Positions 46,990 to 56,430 of a DNA stretch of 64,000 nucleotides are shown here, one piece after another (the first letter of the stretch is position 1; each line of letters begins with the position of its first letter). The position numbers were made by a program, and so were the translations under genes. The notes beneath the pieces were generated by a model that was given only the letters and a program-made list of their open reading frames with translations, was not told the origin of the DNA and did no database searches. This DNA is from JBHJHP01 sp042219825 (lineage in GTDB: Bacteria > Bacteroidota > Bacteroidia > Bacteroidales > UBA5342). Location of the stretch: positions 124,001 through 188,000 of the forward strand of contig NZ_JBHJHQ010000010.1 of assembly GCF_042219825.1 (NCBI RefSeq). Reading direction: 5' to 3'.

Positions 46990-47547
46990 ATGAAGAAAAG
47001 TAACATATATACAAAAACCGGTGATTCAGGAAAGACTTCGCTTATTGGAGGCACACGGGTTTCAAAAGGTGATATCAGGCTGGAAGCATATGGCACCATT
47101 GATGAACTGAACTGCCATTTGGGAATGATCCGTTCCTATCCGATGGAGGCACAGGACCACGATTTCATTATATTTATCCAGAAAAAGTTTTTTTCTGCCG
47201 CAGGAAACCTTGCCACAGATCAATCGGTATTTCCTTTGAAAGATGCAACCATCATCACTGAAGAAGATATTGAAAGTATAGAAGATGAAATTGATCGTCT
47301 TGATAATTTACTGCCTCCTCTGAATCATTTTATTATCCCGGGCGGTGATCCGCAAATCAGTGCATGCCACATTGCAAGAACCGTAACGAGAAGATGCGAG
47401 AGAGCCATTGTCAGACTGTCAGAAATTGACGAAATCGACGAACACATCACCATATTTTTCAATAGAGTTTCTGACTATTTGTTTGTATTAGGAAGAAAAT
47501 TATCACAGGATCATAATTTTGACGAATTATCTTGGATCCCCTCTTGA
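46990..47547 (+). CDS. pduO: Cob(I)alamin adenosyltransferase, PduO type
   Basis: This 185-residue trimeric four-helix enzyme makes adenosylcobalamin. Motifs are IYTKTGDSGKTSLIGGTRVSK (ATP site), GTIDELNCHLG, and the late ARTVTRRCERAIVRLSE and VSDYLFVLGRKLS. No other cobalamin gene is adjacent. It is divergent from the giant fusion gene and followed by the DUF2795 gene 67 bases later. Confidence 0.94.
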   Translation: MKKSNIYTKTGDSGKTSLIGGTRVSKGDIRLEAYGTIDELNCHLGMIRSYPMEAQDHDFIIFIQKKFFSAAGNLATDQSVFPLKDATIITEEDIESIEDEIDRLDNLLPPLNHFIIPGGDPQISACHIARTVTRRCERAIVRLSEIDEIDEHITIFFNRVSDYLFVLGRKLSQDHNFDELSWIPS

Positions 47548-47614
47548 TTATATGGAATTTTATTTTACTTTTGCGCAAAATATAAACAGGATTTAACTAG
47601 CTAAACCAACTATT

Positions 47615-47836
47615 ATGTACTGGACTCTAGAATTAGCTTCGAAACTTGAAGATGCTCCATGGCCGGCTACTAAAGACGAACTTATCGATTTCGCCATGCG
47701 TTCGGGTGCACCACTTGAGGTTATTGAAAACCTGCAGGAAATCGAAGATGAAGGTGAAATATACGAGAGTATCGAAGATATATGGCCCGATTATCCGAGC
47801 AAAGATGATTTTTTCTTTAATGAAGATGAATACTAA
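47615..47836 (+). CDS. DUF2795 small acidic protein
   Basis: This 73-residue protein begins MYWTLELASKLEDAPWPATK and is strongly acidic (IEDEGEIYESIEDIWPDYP). It has the DUF2795 layout in which a short helix bundle recognises small partners. The family is widely kept in Bacteroidota with unknown function. A strong terminator begins five bases after the stop. Confidence 0.85.
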   Translation: MYWTLELASKLEDAPWPATKDELIDFAMRSGAPLEVIENLQEIEDEGEIYESIEDIWPDYPSKDDFFFNEDEY

Positions 47837-47840
47837 GATG

Positions 47841-47862
47841 AGCCGCTAATGCGGCTTTTTTT
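47841..47862 (+). terminator. Intrinsic terminator after DUF2795 gene
   Basis: The stem AGCCGC/GCGGCT with a TAAT loop is followed by a run of seven T residues. Confidence 0.85.
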
Positions 47863-47978
47863 ACACCTCCTTTTCCTGGCCAATTTGTAAAAATTTCCCA
47901 AAAAACTTAAAAATTGTAACATTAATGGAATAACCATTGTTTTATGGTTGTCAAGTGTGAAACTGAATAAGAATTAAT

Positions 47979-50477
47979 ATGCGTTATACATTGTTGCTTT
48001 TGCTGATCACCATGTCAGGTCTTCAGCTGAAAACCTACTCACAACCCGCACCGGAAATGACAGAAGTGGAGACAGCGGGTGTCTTAACCGGAAAAATTGT
48101 GGATGAATCCAATAATCAACCCATTGAATATGCCAATGTGGCAATTTACAATAAGAACGGGGAACTTATAACAGGTGGTATTACTGATGCCAATGGTAAT
48201 TTCTCCATCAAAAATCTGGATCCCGGCGAATATTATATCGAAGTTAAATTCATTGGATTCAATGAAACCCGCATCGAAAATTTTGTGATCACCACTAATT
48301 CACGCAGGTTTAATACCGGCGTGATCAAACTCACACCATCGGTCTCGAATCTTGAAAGTGTGGATGTTGTAGCGGAGAAGAAGGCTATTCAATACAAAAT
48401 AGATAAAAAAATAGTGAACCCAAGCCAGTATCTTACATCTGCCGGTGGTTCAGCAGTAGATATTCTGGCCAACACACCTTCCATTACAGTTGACGTGGAA
48501 GGCAATGTAACCTTGCGTGGAAGTTCAAACTTTACGGTTTTGATTGACGGAAAACCAACACCATTCGAAGCTACCGATGCACTGGAACAGGTTCCTGCCA
48601 GCCAGATTGAAAATATTGAGATAATCACTAACCCATCGGTAAAATATGACCCGGACGGAACAGCAGGTATTATTAACATCATAACCAAAAAGACCAGATT
48701 AAAAGGTTTGAACGGTATTGTGAATCTTGATGCTAATTCGATCGGAAGTGTAGGCGGCGACTTTTTGCTGAATTTTCAACGCGAGAAATACAGTTTTTAC
48801 GTTGGAGGCAGTCGTTCTGACCGCAAACGTAAGGGGCATTTCGAAGGACTTACAGAGACCTACAAAGACGATACCACCTTCTTTAACACACAAATTGGTG
48901 ATGGTGGCCGGGGCTTCTCTTCCAACAATCTTAAAACCGGTTTTACACTTACACCCGATACTACATCATCGCTGGCTTTTAACCTTAACGGTGGAATTAA
49001 CCAACGTAAATTTACAAATGATGTGGATTACGAAACATGGGAAGAAGTAAACGGCACCGTAATTAACCATGAAATATCCACGAGTACAAGCCTGAATAAA
49101 GGAAACGGGAAATATGTGAGTGGTGATTTAACCTATGATAAGAAATTTAAAGGTGATGGTCACAAACTCATATCCACCTTTTTTTATCAGTATCAAAAAT
49201 CAGATGAAGAAAATATTAACGAACAGGTAGGTGCCAACTTTTTGAGCGGACTTAAATCCTGGGAAGTTGGAGATGGAACAGAGATGCGCTTTAAAACGGA
49301 CTACACCCTTCCGGTTTCAACCAGGTTCAGTCTCGAAGCCGGATATCAGTGGCGCTATGATAAGGACTATGAATGGTATGATCGGATAGATTATTCAGAT
49401 GCTAATTATACTTATAATCCGGGACCATCGTCACTCAACTATAAAACGTCAGAATTTTTCAGACAGATTCATTCTTTATATGTTACCCTCGGTGGTGAGT
49501 TCGGAAGGTTGGGATATAAAGCAGGACTACGCGGAGAATATACTGACCGTTCCATGGACTTTAATTATTACGATGCATCCGAATCGTTCAGAGATTCAAG
49601 CTTCACAATTAACAGACTTGATCTTTTCCCGAGTATCCATTTTTCATATTCACTACCGGCAGATTTTCAGGTTATGGCCAGTTACTCCAAACGCATTGAA
49701 CGTCCGAGAAGCTGGTATCTTGAACCGTTTGAAACATGGATGAACGCTTATAACGTCCGACAGGGAAACCCGAATATTCAACCCGAATATATTGATTCTT
49801 ATGAGTTGGGCTTCCAGAAAACATTCAAGAAAGGATTCTTTTCGCTGGAAGGATTTTACAGAATGACAGAAAACAGGATCGACCGGATTCAAAGTGTTTA
49901 TGTTAATCCTGTAACCATGGATACTGCCACGAACATCATCCTGATGAAAACAGAAAATTCAGGCAAGGACTTTGCTCTTGGTGTAGAAGGAATGCTTAAT
50001 TATGACGTTGCTAAATGGTATAGCCTGAACCTGAACGGTAGTCTGTTCAATTACAAAATTGAAACCAATATTGAAGGGATACCAGTTACAAGGGAAAGCC
50101 AAAACTGGGGTATGCGTATGAGTAACACATTTAAGCCTTTCAAAAATAACAGAGTCCAGATGGATATCATGTACCGCAGCCCTTCTGTTTCGGCTCAGGG
50201 TGAACGCGACGGTTTTGCCTTTACCAATATTGCTGTACGTCAGGATCTAATGAAACGAAAACTCAGCGTTACCTTATCTGTTAACGACGTGCTGAACACG
50301 GCTAAATTCCATATGCGCTCTTCAGGCAGTAACTTCAAAAGTGAAAGAACATGGGATATGCAATCACCTATCGTTCAGTTACAACTGTCCTATAAGCTGA
50401 ATAATTTTATGCCGGACAGAAAACAGAATCAGCAGCAGGAAAATGGTAACGGCATGGATATGGATAATTCATTTTAA
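47979..50477 (+). CDS. TonB-dependent receptor-like outer membrane beta-barrel protein
   Basis: This 832-residue protein has a signal peptide (1-21), a carboxypeptidase-regulatory-like domain (about 33-115, GKIVDESNNQPIEYANVAIY), a plug domain (about 120-230, with NLESVDVVAEKKAIQYKIDK and IINIITKKTRLKG) and a C-terminal barrel of the outer-membrane beta-barrel 3 type. The last residues are a Gln/Asn-rich tail (KQNQQQENGNGMDMDNSF) after the final strand. Its substrate is unknown, with no SusD partner adjacent. An AACCAT/ATGGTT hairpin at 47932-47949 lies in the leader or promoter. Confidence 0.9.
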   Translation: MRYTLLLLLITMSGLQLKTYSQPAPEMTEVETAGVLTGKIVDESNNQPIEYANVAIYNKNGELITGGITDANGNFSIKNLDPGEYYIEVKFIGFNETRIENFVITTNSRRFNTGVIKLTPSVSNLESVDVVAEKKAIQYKIDKKIVNPSQYLTSAGGSAVDILANTPSITVDVEGNVTLRGSSNFTVLIDGKPTPFEATDALEQVPASQIENIEIITNPSVKYDPDGTAGIINIITKKTRLKGLNGIVNLDANSIGSVGGDFLLNFQREKYSFYVGGSRSDRKRKGHFEGLTETYKDDTTFFNTQIGDGGRGFSSNNLKTGFTLTPDTTSSLAFNLNGGINQRKFTNDVDYETWEEVNGTVINHEISTSTSLNKGNGKYVSGDLTYDKKFKGDGHKLISTFFYQYQKSDEENINEQVGANFLSGLKSWEVGDGTEMRFKTDYTLPVSTRFSLEAGYQWRYDKDYEWYDRIDYSDANYTYNPGPSSLNYKTSEFFRQIHSLYVTLGGEFGRLGYKAGLRGEYTDRSMDFNYYDASESFRDSSFTINRLDLFPSIHFSYSLPADFQVMASYSKRIERPRSWYLEPFETWMNAYNVRQGNPNIQPEYIDSYELGFQKTFKKGFFSLEGFYRMTENRIDRIQSVYVNPVTMDTATNIILMKTENSGKDFALGVEGMLNYDVAKWYSLNLNGSLFNYKIETNIEGIPVTRESQNWGMRMSNTFKPFKNNRVQMDIMYRSPSVSAQGERDGFAFTNIAVRQDLMKRKLSVTLSVNDVLNTAKFHMRSSGSNFKSERTWDMQSPIVQLQLSYKLNNFMPDRKQNQQQENGNGMDMDNSF

Positions 50478-50525
50478 TAATGAAATCCGGGAAAAAATAG
50501 TTTTATTTACATAAAATTTGTAGCA

Positions 50526-51395
50526 ATGGAACTAACCCGGGAACAGGAAGGTATTATCCATTCCTTTCAGCGCAATGAACTTACTGAATATCTGATTTAT
50601 AAGAAACTGGCTGCGCATACCAAAAGCCAGGAAAACAGCCAGGTTTTATCGCAGATTGCAGAAGATGAGCAACGACATGCAATTATATGGGGAAAGTATC
50701 TGAAAAAGCAGGCTACTCCAAACATGTTTAAGGTAAAGTTGTTCTATTGGATCTTCAAACTGTTCGGTATCACATTTGCCATCAAGCTGATGGAACGCGG
50801 TGAAGAGAATGCACAGGATTCATATTCCACCATTGACAACATTCCCGAAGCTGCAACTATTCAAAAAGAAGAAAACATTCATGAAAAGGCCCTTATCGAT
50901 ATGATCGATGAGGAGCATCTTAAGTATATGGGCTCCATCGTTCTTGGGCTGAATGATGCCCTGGTGGAACTGACCGGTGTTTTGGCCGGCTTAACCCTTG
51001 CGTTGCGGGATCCAAAACTTATTGCACTCACCGGGGCCGTTACCGGAATTGCCGCAGCACTTTCAATGGCTGCATCAGAATATTTATCCACCAAATCGGA
51101 AGAAACTGATAAGCATGCCGGCAAAGCGTCAATTTATACCGGTATAGCATACATATTTACGGTGATTGCTCTTGTGAGCCCTTTCCTTGTTTTCAGCGAT
51201 ATTTACTTTTCACTGGCACAAACATTCATTGCTGCAGTACTTATTGTCGCTGCCTTCAACTATTACATCTCAATAGTTAAAGAAGTAAATTTTAAACGGA
51301 GGTTCCTTGAGATGATCGGGATCTGTTTCGGAGTGGGCGCCCTGAGTTTTCTGATCGGTTATATACTAAGAATTTTCTTTGGTGTAGATGCATAA
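50526..51395 (+). CDS. Ferritin-like domain fused to VIT1/CCC1 metal transporter
   Basis: This 289-residue protein has an N-terminal rubrerythrin/ferritin-like bundle (about 1-125) with metal-ligand Glu residues (RNELTEYLIYKKLA and EDEQRHAIIWG). A membrane domain of five helices follows (about 135-289) with VIT1 motifs VLGLNDALVELTGVLAGLTLAL and AALSMAASEYLSTKSEE. Related membrane ferritins export iron or manganese and protect against peroxide. It is separate from the receptor upstream by 48 bases and may share its transcript, so a metal link between the two is possible. Confidence 0.9.
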   Translation: MELTREQEGIIHSFQRNELTEYLIYKKLAAHTKSQENSQVLSQIAEDEQRHAIIWGKYLKKQATPNMFKVKLFYWIFKLFGITFAIKLMERGEENAQDSYSTIDNIPEAATIQKEENIHEKALIDMIDEEHLKYMGSIVLGLNDALVELTGVLAGLTLALRDPKLIALTGAVTGIAAALSMAASEYLSTKSEETDKHAGKASIYTGIAYIFTVIALVSPFLVFSDIYFSLAQTFIAAVLIVAAFNYYISIVKEVNFKRRFLEMIGICFGVGALSFLIGYILRIFFGVDA

Positions 51396-51398
51396 AAG

Positions 51399-51424
51399 AA
51401 AAGGCCTCAGCTGAGGCCTTTTTA
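51399..51424. terminator. Bidirectional terminator between VIT1 gene and tyrS
   Basis: The palindrome AAAAGGCCTCAGCTGAGGCCTTTT is nearly perfect and flanked by A and T runs, so it serves both convergent genes. Confidence 0.88.
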
Positions 51425-51435
51425 TATTGATGTTT

Positions 51436-52728
51436 CTATTTTGCGATGAGAATAAAATAATTTTTCTTCCCCTTTTGAATTAACAAATATTTATCATTTA
51501 ACAGAGAATTAGCATTGACCACTAATTCACTATCCGTTATCTTTTCTTTGTTAATGCTTGCACCTCCTCCCTGTACCAGACGCCTCAATTCACCCTTTGA
51601 TGCAAAGACAGATGCCTTTTCAACCAACAGTTCAGGAATAGCTACTCCGTTATCAAACAATGCTTTGTCCACCTCAAAAGTAGGCACGCCATCAAAAATT
51701 GACAGAAAAGTCTTCTCATTCAGTTTCTTTAATGAATCGGTCGTTCCTTTTCCAAACAGAATCTGCGACGCCTCCACAGCCATGTTGTAGTCATCTTCGG
51801 AATGAACCATAACGGTAATCTCCTGAGCCAAACGTTTTTGCAATACCCTTAAATGTGGTGCTTCCCTTTGTTCAGCTATTAATGCATCGATCTCATCCTT
51901 GCCTAAAAGCGTAAATATCTTAATGTATTTTTCAGCATCCTCGTCCGAAGTATTCAACCAGAACTGGTAGAACTCATAGGGTGTTGTCCTGTCGGGATCG
52001 AGCCAAACATTGCCTGATTCGGTTTTACCGAATTTACCTCCGTCGGCCTTTGTCACCAACGGAATAGTCAATGCGAAGGCTTCGTTTCCGGTTTTTCTCC
52101 TGATCAGCTCGGTACCGGTAGTAATATTACCCCATTGATCCGAACCACCCATTTGCAATTTGCAGTTCATATTCTCGTTAAGCCACAGAAAATCAAAGCC
52201 CTGCACCAGCTGATAGGTAAATTCCGTAAAAGACATGCCCGATTTTGACTCTTCTCCCAGTCTTTTCTTAACACTGTCTTTGGCCATCATGTAGTTTACG
52301 GTGATGTGTTTTCCGATATCGCGGATGAAATCCAGGAAGCTGAATTCCTTCATCCAGTCGTAATTATTGACCATCAATGCAGCGTTCGGTTCATCCGAAT
52401 CAAAGTCGATAAACTTCATCAACTGCTTCTTAATTCCATCCAGATTTTTCTGAAGGGTTTCCTCATTCAGAAGGTTTCGTTCCTGGCTTTTCCCTGACGG
52501 ATCACCTATCATTCCGGTTGCTCCGCCCACAAGAGCCACGGGCTTGTGTCCCGCCATCTGAAAGCGTTTCAACAGCATGATTTGTGCAAAACTTCCCACA
52601 TGAAGAGAATCAGCTGTCGGGTCAAAACCGATATATGCTGTTGTCATCTCCTTGCTTAACTGATCATCTGTTCCGGGCATCATGTCATGCAGCATGCCAC
52701 GCCATTTCAACTCTTCAATAAAATTCAT
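51436..52728 (-). CDS. tyrS: Tyrosyl-tRNA synthetase
   Basis: This 430-residue class I synthetase starts at ATG 52728 (MNFIEELKWRGMLHD). The HIGH-type motif is HVGS (43-46) and the KMSKS-type motif is KFGKTESG. A C-terminal S4 RNA-binding domain (GELRRLVQGGGASINKEKI) completes it. It charges tRNA-Tyr. The gene is single, between a terminator and a 264-base AT-rich spacer. Confidence 0.97.
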   Translation of the reverse strand: MNFIEELKWRGMLHDMMPGTDDQLSKEMTTAYIGFDPTADSLHVGSFAQIMLLKRFQMAGHKPVALVGGATGMIGDPSGKSQERNLLNEETLQKNLDGIKKQLMKFIDFDSDEPNAALMVNNYDWMKEFSFLDFIRDIGKHITVNYMMAKDSVKKRLGEESKSGMSFTEFTYQLVQGFDFLWLNENMNCKLQMGGSDQWGNITTGTELIRRKTGNEAFALTIPLVTKADGGKFGKTESGNVWLDPDRTTPYEFYQFWLNTSDEDAEKYIKIFTLLGKDEIDALIAEQREAPHLRVLQKRLAQEITVMVHSEDDYNMAVEASQILFGKGTTDSLKKLNEKTFLSIFDGVPTFEVDKALFDNGVAIPELLVEKASVFASKGELRRLVQGGGASINKEKITDSELVVNANSLLNDKYLLIQKGKKNYFILIAK

Positions 52729-52992
52729 AATTCTTAATTTGAGCCACAAAGATAATAAGCAAATTTGAATAACAGGTCTACAAAAAAAATTTACATAATC
52801 AGGGCTAATCTATAATTAAAATCATTCAAAGATTAATTAACTATTATTAGAGATTATAATGTAAATATGAACTAAAATAAACATACCATATGGGTAGAAT
52901 TCCCCATTTTTACTAAGAAAGTTCAAAATATTTAATAAAAAATTAACAGATATAAAAAAAAATATCTAAATTAGCCCCAAAATACATAGGCC

Positions 52993-53688
52993 ATGAGTGA
53001 AACTAACTTTAAAGTCCTTATTGTAGATGACGAACCAGATATCCTGGAATTCTTAAAATACAACTTAATTAAGGAAGGATATCAGATCTTTGCTGCCGGA
53101 AATGGATTAGAGGCAGTTGAGATTGCAAAACGCGAACATCCGCAATTGATTATTCTTGACGTGATGATGCCGGAAATGGACGGTATTGAAACATGTGAGG
53201 AATTAAGGAAAACACCGGAACTGGATGACACGATTGTTGTATTTTTCACCGCCCGTGGAGAAGATTATTCACAGGTTGCAGGTTATGAAGCAGGCGCAGA
53301 TGATTACATCACCAAGCCAATTAAACCTAAGGTACTGAAAAGCAAGGTATCTGCTTTATTAAAACGTCATCATCATTCAGAAGCAGGTGGAACAACCGCT
53401 ACAAAACTTGAAATTGGCGATCTGATTATTGACCGCGAAAGATATCTTGTTATACATGACGGAGAAGAGCTTATTCTTCCTAAGAAGGAATTCGAATTGT
53501 TAATGCTGCTTGCATCAAAACCGGAAAAAGTATTTACAAGAGAAGAAATTTACCGTACGGTATGGGGCAACAAAATTGTTGTCGGCGATCGTACTATTGA
53601 CGTGCACATCAGGAAATTGCGTGAAAAAATCGGTGATGACTTCATCAAAACTATTAAAGGTGTAGGTTACCGTTTCGTAGAGCAATAA
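52993..53688 (+). CDS. OmpR/PhoB-family response regulator, orphan
   Basis: This 231-residue protein has a receiver domain (1-125) with acidic pocket VDDEPD, phosphorylatable Asp in LIILDVMMPEMDG, the signalling Thr/Ala in FTARGED and Lys in YITKPIKP. A winged-helix DNA-binding domain follows (about 135-231, RTIDVHIRKLREKIG). It resembles Bacteroides RprY. No histidine kinase gene lies alongside, so its partner is elsewhere. The upstream 264 bases are very AT-rich without a clear promoter box. Confidence 0.9.
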   Translation: MSETNFKVLIVDDEPDILEFLKYNLIKEGYQIFAAGNGLEAVEIAKREHPQLIILDVMMPEMDGIETCEELRKTPELDDTIVVFFTARGEDYSQVAGYEAGADDYITKPIKPKVLKSKVSALLKRHHHSEAGGTTATKLEIGDLIIDRERYLVIHDGEELILPKKEFELLMLLASKPEKVFTREEIYRTVWGNKIVVGDRTIDVHIRKLREKIGDDFIKTIKGVGYRFVEQ

Positions 53689-53711
53689 AACCATTTAACC
53701 ATTATTATACC

Positions 53712-53742
53712 GGAGCTATTCATTAATGAGTAGCTCTTTTTT
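53712..53742 (+). terminator. Intrinsic terminator after the response regulator gene
   Basis: GAGCTATTCATT pairs with AATGAGTAGCTC with one G-T pair. A run of eight T residues follows. Confidence 0.85.
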
Positions 53743-53922
53743 TACCCCTCCAAACCTCTACATCAGCTGGAGGAAGGCTATAATTCCTAATGGGATTTGG
53801 GATTATTTTAAAAAGGCTACTTAGAATTCGAAAATATAAAATAGCTTAATCCAAAAATATTGTAATTACGTAATCTTCAACGCCAGCGCAAAGTGCAAAA
53901 ATGCTTATTGACATTTTGGGGT

Positions 53923-54534
53923 TTATGCAATACTCCAGAATACGGCTATCATTGTAAGAAATCCAAGCCAGAATCCGGCTGTAACCTGTAAAAGTGTGTG
54001 CGCTTTAAGTTGCATTCGTGCCCAACCAAGGCTTCCTCCCATAAGAATGATAAAGCTAACCATTGGCGACAAATTCTGGTTCAGCACCAGGGCAAACATA
54101 AAAACAGCACCGGCAAAACCACCAATCCCGGTCATATGTGCACTGATTTTCCAGAACGGTGTAATAGTGCCGGAGATCAGCAGGGTCAGTACACCTCCAA
54201 GTACAAACCGGGTCACAATCTGCGGCACTTTAAACCGCAGCAACAATATATAAGCAGCGGCATACGACAGGAATGTCAGGATCATCGGAACAAGCCGCTC
54301 GTTTTTATCACGGATGTTAATGTCAGAGATCTGGCCGGTTTTCATCAGGATCCAGAATGAGATCAATGGGATCAGCAAGGTAAACACAACAATAACCAGA
54401 ATATTAAACCATTTGTAAACTGGTGGAAAAAATCCATACAGGTTATCAAAACTAAATAACAGTATTAACCCAAACGTCGGCATAAAAAGCGGGTGAAACA
54501 AGACGGACAGGGTCTTAGCTAACTTCTCCTTCAT
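53923..54534 (-). CDS. PAP2-like membrane protein
   Basis: This 203-residue integral membrane protein has five to six helices. The PAP2 pattern is degenerate: KISAHMTGIGG in place of the PSGH motif and ARMQLKAHTLLQVTAG in place of SRxxxxxH. Two His in suitable positions could still act. It starts where rpoN ends, with a one-base overlap, so it is translated from the rpoN transcript. Substrate is unknown; a lipid or isoprenoid phosphate is the usual one. Confidence 0.78.
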   Translation of the reverse strand: MKEKLAKTLSVLFHPLFMPTFGLILLFSFDNLYGFFPPVYKWFNILVIVVFTLLIPLISFWILMKTGQISDINIRDKNERLVPMILTFLSYAAAYILLLRFKVPQIVTRFVLGGVLTLLISGTITPFWKISAHMTGIGGFAGAVFMFALVLNQNLSPMVSFIILMGGSLGWARMQLKAHTLLQVTAGFWLGFLTMIAVFWSIA

Positions 54535-55979
54535 TATAATTCCTTCCTTAAACGGGCCACCGGTACCCCCAGCTGTTCCCTGTATTTAGCAACGGTTCTG
54601 CGGGCAATGTGGTAACCTTTATCGTTCAGCAGCTGAGCCAGCTTATCGTCGGTCAAAGGTCTGCGTTTATTCTCCGCCTCTATCGCTTCACTTAAAATTG
54701 TCTTTATCTCCTTGGTCGAAACTTCCTCTCCTGAATCCGTTTGCATCGCATCAGAAAAGAAATATTTAACGGGAAAAATCCCAAAATGCGTCTGAATGTA
54801 TTTGCTGTTACTAACCCTTGAAATGGTTGATATATCGTACCCGGTAACAGCCGCAATATCCTTAAGGTGCATGGGTTTCAGTCTGGTCTCATCACCATCG
54901 GCAAAGTACTCGTGTTGCATGTCAACAATGGCCTGCATGGTTGTCATCAGCGTGTTGTGGCGCTGCTTTATGGCTTCGATGAACCACTTGGCAGAATCCA
55001 GCTTTTGTTTCACAAATAGCACGGCATCTTTCTGTTCGCGCGACTGCTTGCCTTTTGATGACGCATAGGTCTCAAGCATATCAGCATAGGTCTGGCTCAC
55101 CTTTAAATCGGGTACGTTCCTGTTATTTAAGGATAAAACCAGTTCGTCATCTTTCAGATCCAGTATAAAATCGGGCACAATTTGCTGAACCGATTTAACC
55201 TGCTGGTTGCTGTAAGAACTGCCCGGTTTTGGATTCAGTTTCTGAATCTCATCCAGTGCTTCCTTAAACTGCTCCTGTGTCCAACCGGTTTTCTTGAGAA
55301 TCTTTTCATAATGCTTTTTAGTGAACGCATCAAAATGCTCATCCACGATCTCCTCGGCACGCAAAATCACATCCCGTGACCGGTCCTTGCGGCGAATTTG
55401 AAGTATCAGACATTCCCTCAAATCCCTGGCTGCAACGCCCGGAGGATCGAATTTCTGAATCCTCTTGAGAATCTTCAAAAGATGGGCATCCTGAACATCC
55501 AGGTTCATGATAAATGCCAGATCGTCTGACATGGCCTCCACATCGCGACGAATATATCCGTCTTCATCAATATTACCAATGACGTATTCAGCCAGTTGAT
55601 GATCCTCTTCGCTGAGATCAATCTCACCCAGCTGATTCAGCAGAAATTCGTGAAACGATTTCCCTACCGAAAACGGGATCTCTGTCTTCTTATCGTCTTT
55701 GGAATAATTCCTTGACCGCAATTTATACGCCGGAATATCATCCTGGTTAATGTATTCATCCAAAGAGAAGTCGTCATCCACGCCACTCTCCTCATATGGA
55801 TCCTCTTCCTTCACAGAAAGGTCCTCGTCTTTTCCTTCCTCCAGCACCGGATTTTCCTCCAGTTCCTTCTTTATACGCTGCTCCAGCTCCATAGCCGGCA
55901 CCTCAAGAAGCTTTATCACCTGAATTTGCAGTGGTGATAATTTTTGCTGAAGTTTTTGTTGTAACGTTAATTTTTGCAT
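54534..55979 (-). CDS. rpoN: RNA polymerase sigma-54 factor
   Basis: This 481-residue protein begins with the Gln/Leu-rich activator-binding region (LTLQQKLQQKLSPLQIQVIKLL), followed by an acidic linker. The core-binding and DNA-binding domains come next, ending with the RpoN box ARRTVAKYREQLG. It directs transcription that needs an ATP-driven activator. No sigma-54 activator gene is in the window. The gene is followed at once by the PAP2-like gene. Confidence 0.96.
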   Translation of the reverse strand: MQKLTLQQKLQQKLSPLQIQVIKLLEVPAMELEQRIKKELEENPVLEEGKDEDLSVKEEDPYEESGVDDDFSLDEYINQDDIPAYKLRSRNYSKDDKKTEIPFSVGKSFHEFLLNQLGEIDLSEEDHQLAEYVIGNIDEDGYIRRDVEAMSDDLAFIMNLDVQDAHLLKILKRIQKFDPPGVAARDLRECLILQIRRKDRSRDVILRAEEIVDEHFDAFTKKHYEKILKKTGWTQEQFKEALDEIQKLNPKPGSSYSNQQVKSVQQIVPDFILDLKDDELVLSLNNRNVPDLKVSQTYADMLETYASSKGKQSREQKDAVLFVKQKLDSAKWFIEAIKQRHNTLMTTMQAIVDMQHEYFADGDETRLKPMHLKDIAAVTGYDISTISRVSNSKYIQTHFGIFPVKYFFSDAMQTDSGEEVSTKEIKTILSEAIEAENKRRPLTDDKLAQLLNDKGYHIARRTVAKYREQLGVPVARLRKEL

Positions 55980-56430
55980 CTCTCAGAGTTAACAAACCAA
56001 ATTTAACAAAATTGAATCAACCGGAATAAAAGAACAGACTAAAAACAATAAAATGTTTAAAAACTCTTTGAATAAAGCGAGGCTTAAATATATTTCCAGG
56101 AAACGAAGACAAACTTTTCCAAATCCTTATTAAGATTTTTCATGATATAGACCAATGCACAATATTTAACCTAATCACAGGTGTAATCCATAATAAATTT
56201 AATCGCTTTGATATTTTCTTTAACTTTATTTTTAAAACGGACAAAGTTCCTTTTCGTGATGGAAAGGCTCTGAATTTAATATTGTTGAAAGTAAAGCCAA
56301 GCAAATATCAATTTTTCATAAAGAACAAAAAATGCGATTAACTTACTAATGATGAATGACTTTAATGTCAATCAACATAAAAAAGTATGTATATTCATAT
56401 CCGTTACCACACATTTAAAAATAAACGACA
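55980..56430. other. AT-rich spacer at the border of an accessory region
   Basis: No gene, tRNA or hairpin terminator is seen. Base composition falls to about 30 percent G+C. From here to the end the genes are shorter, more AT-rich and less typical of the conserved core, so this spacer marks a boundary. Confidence 0.5.
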
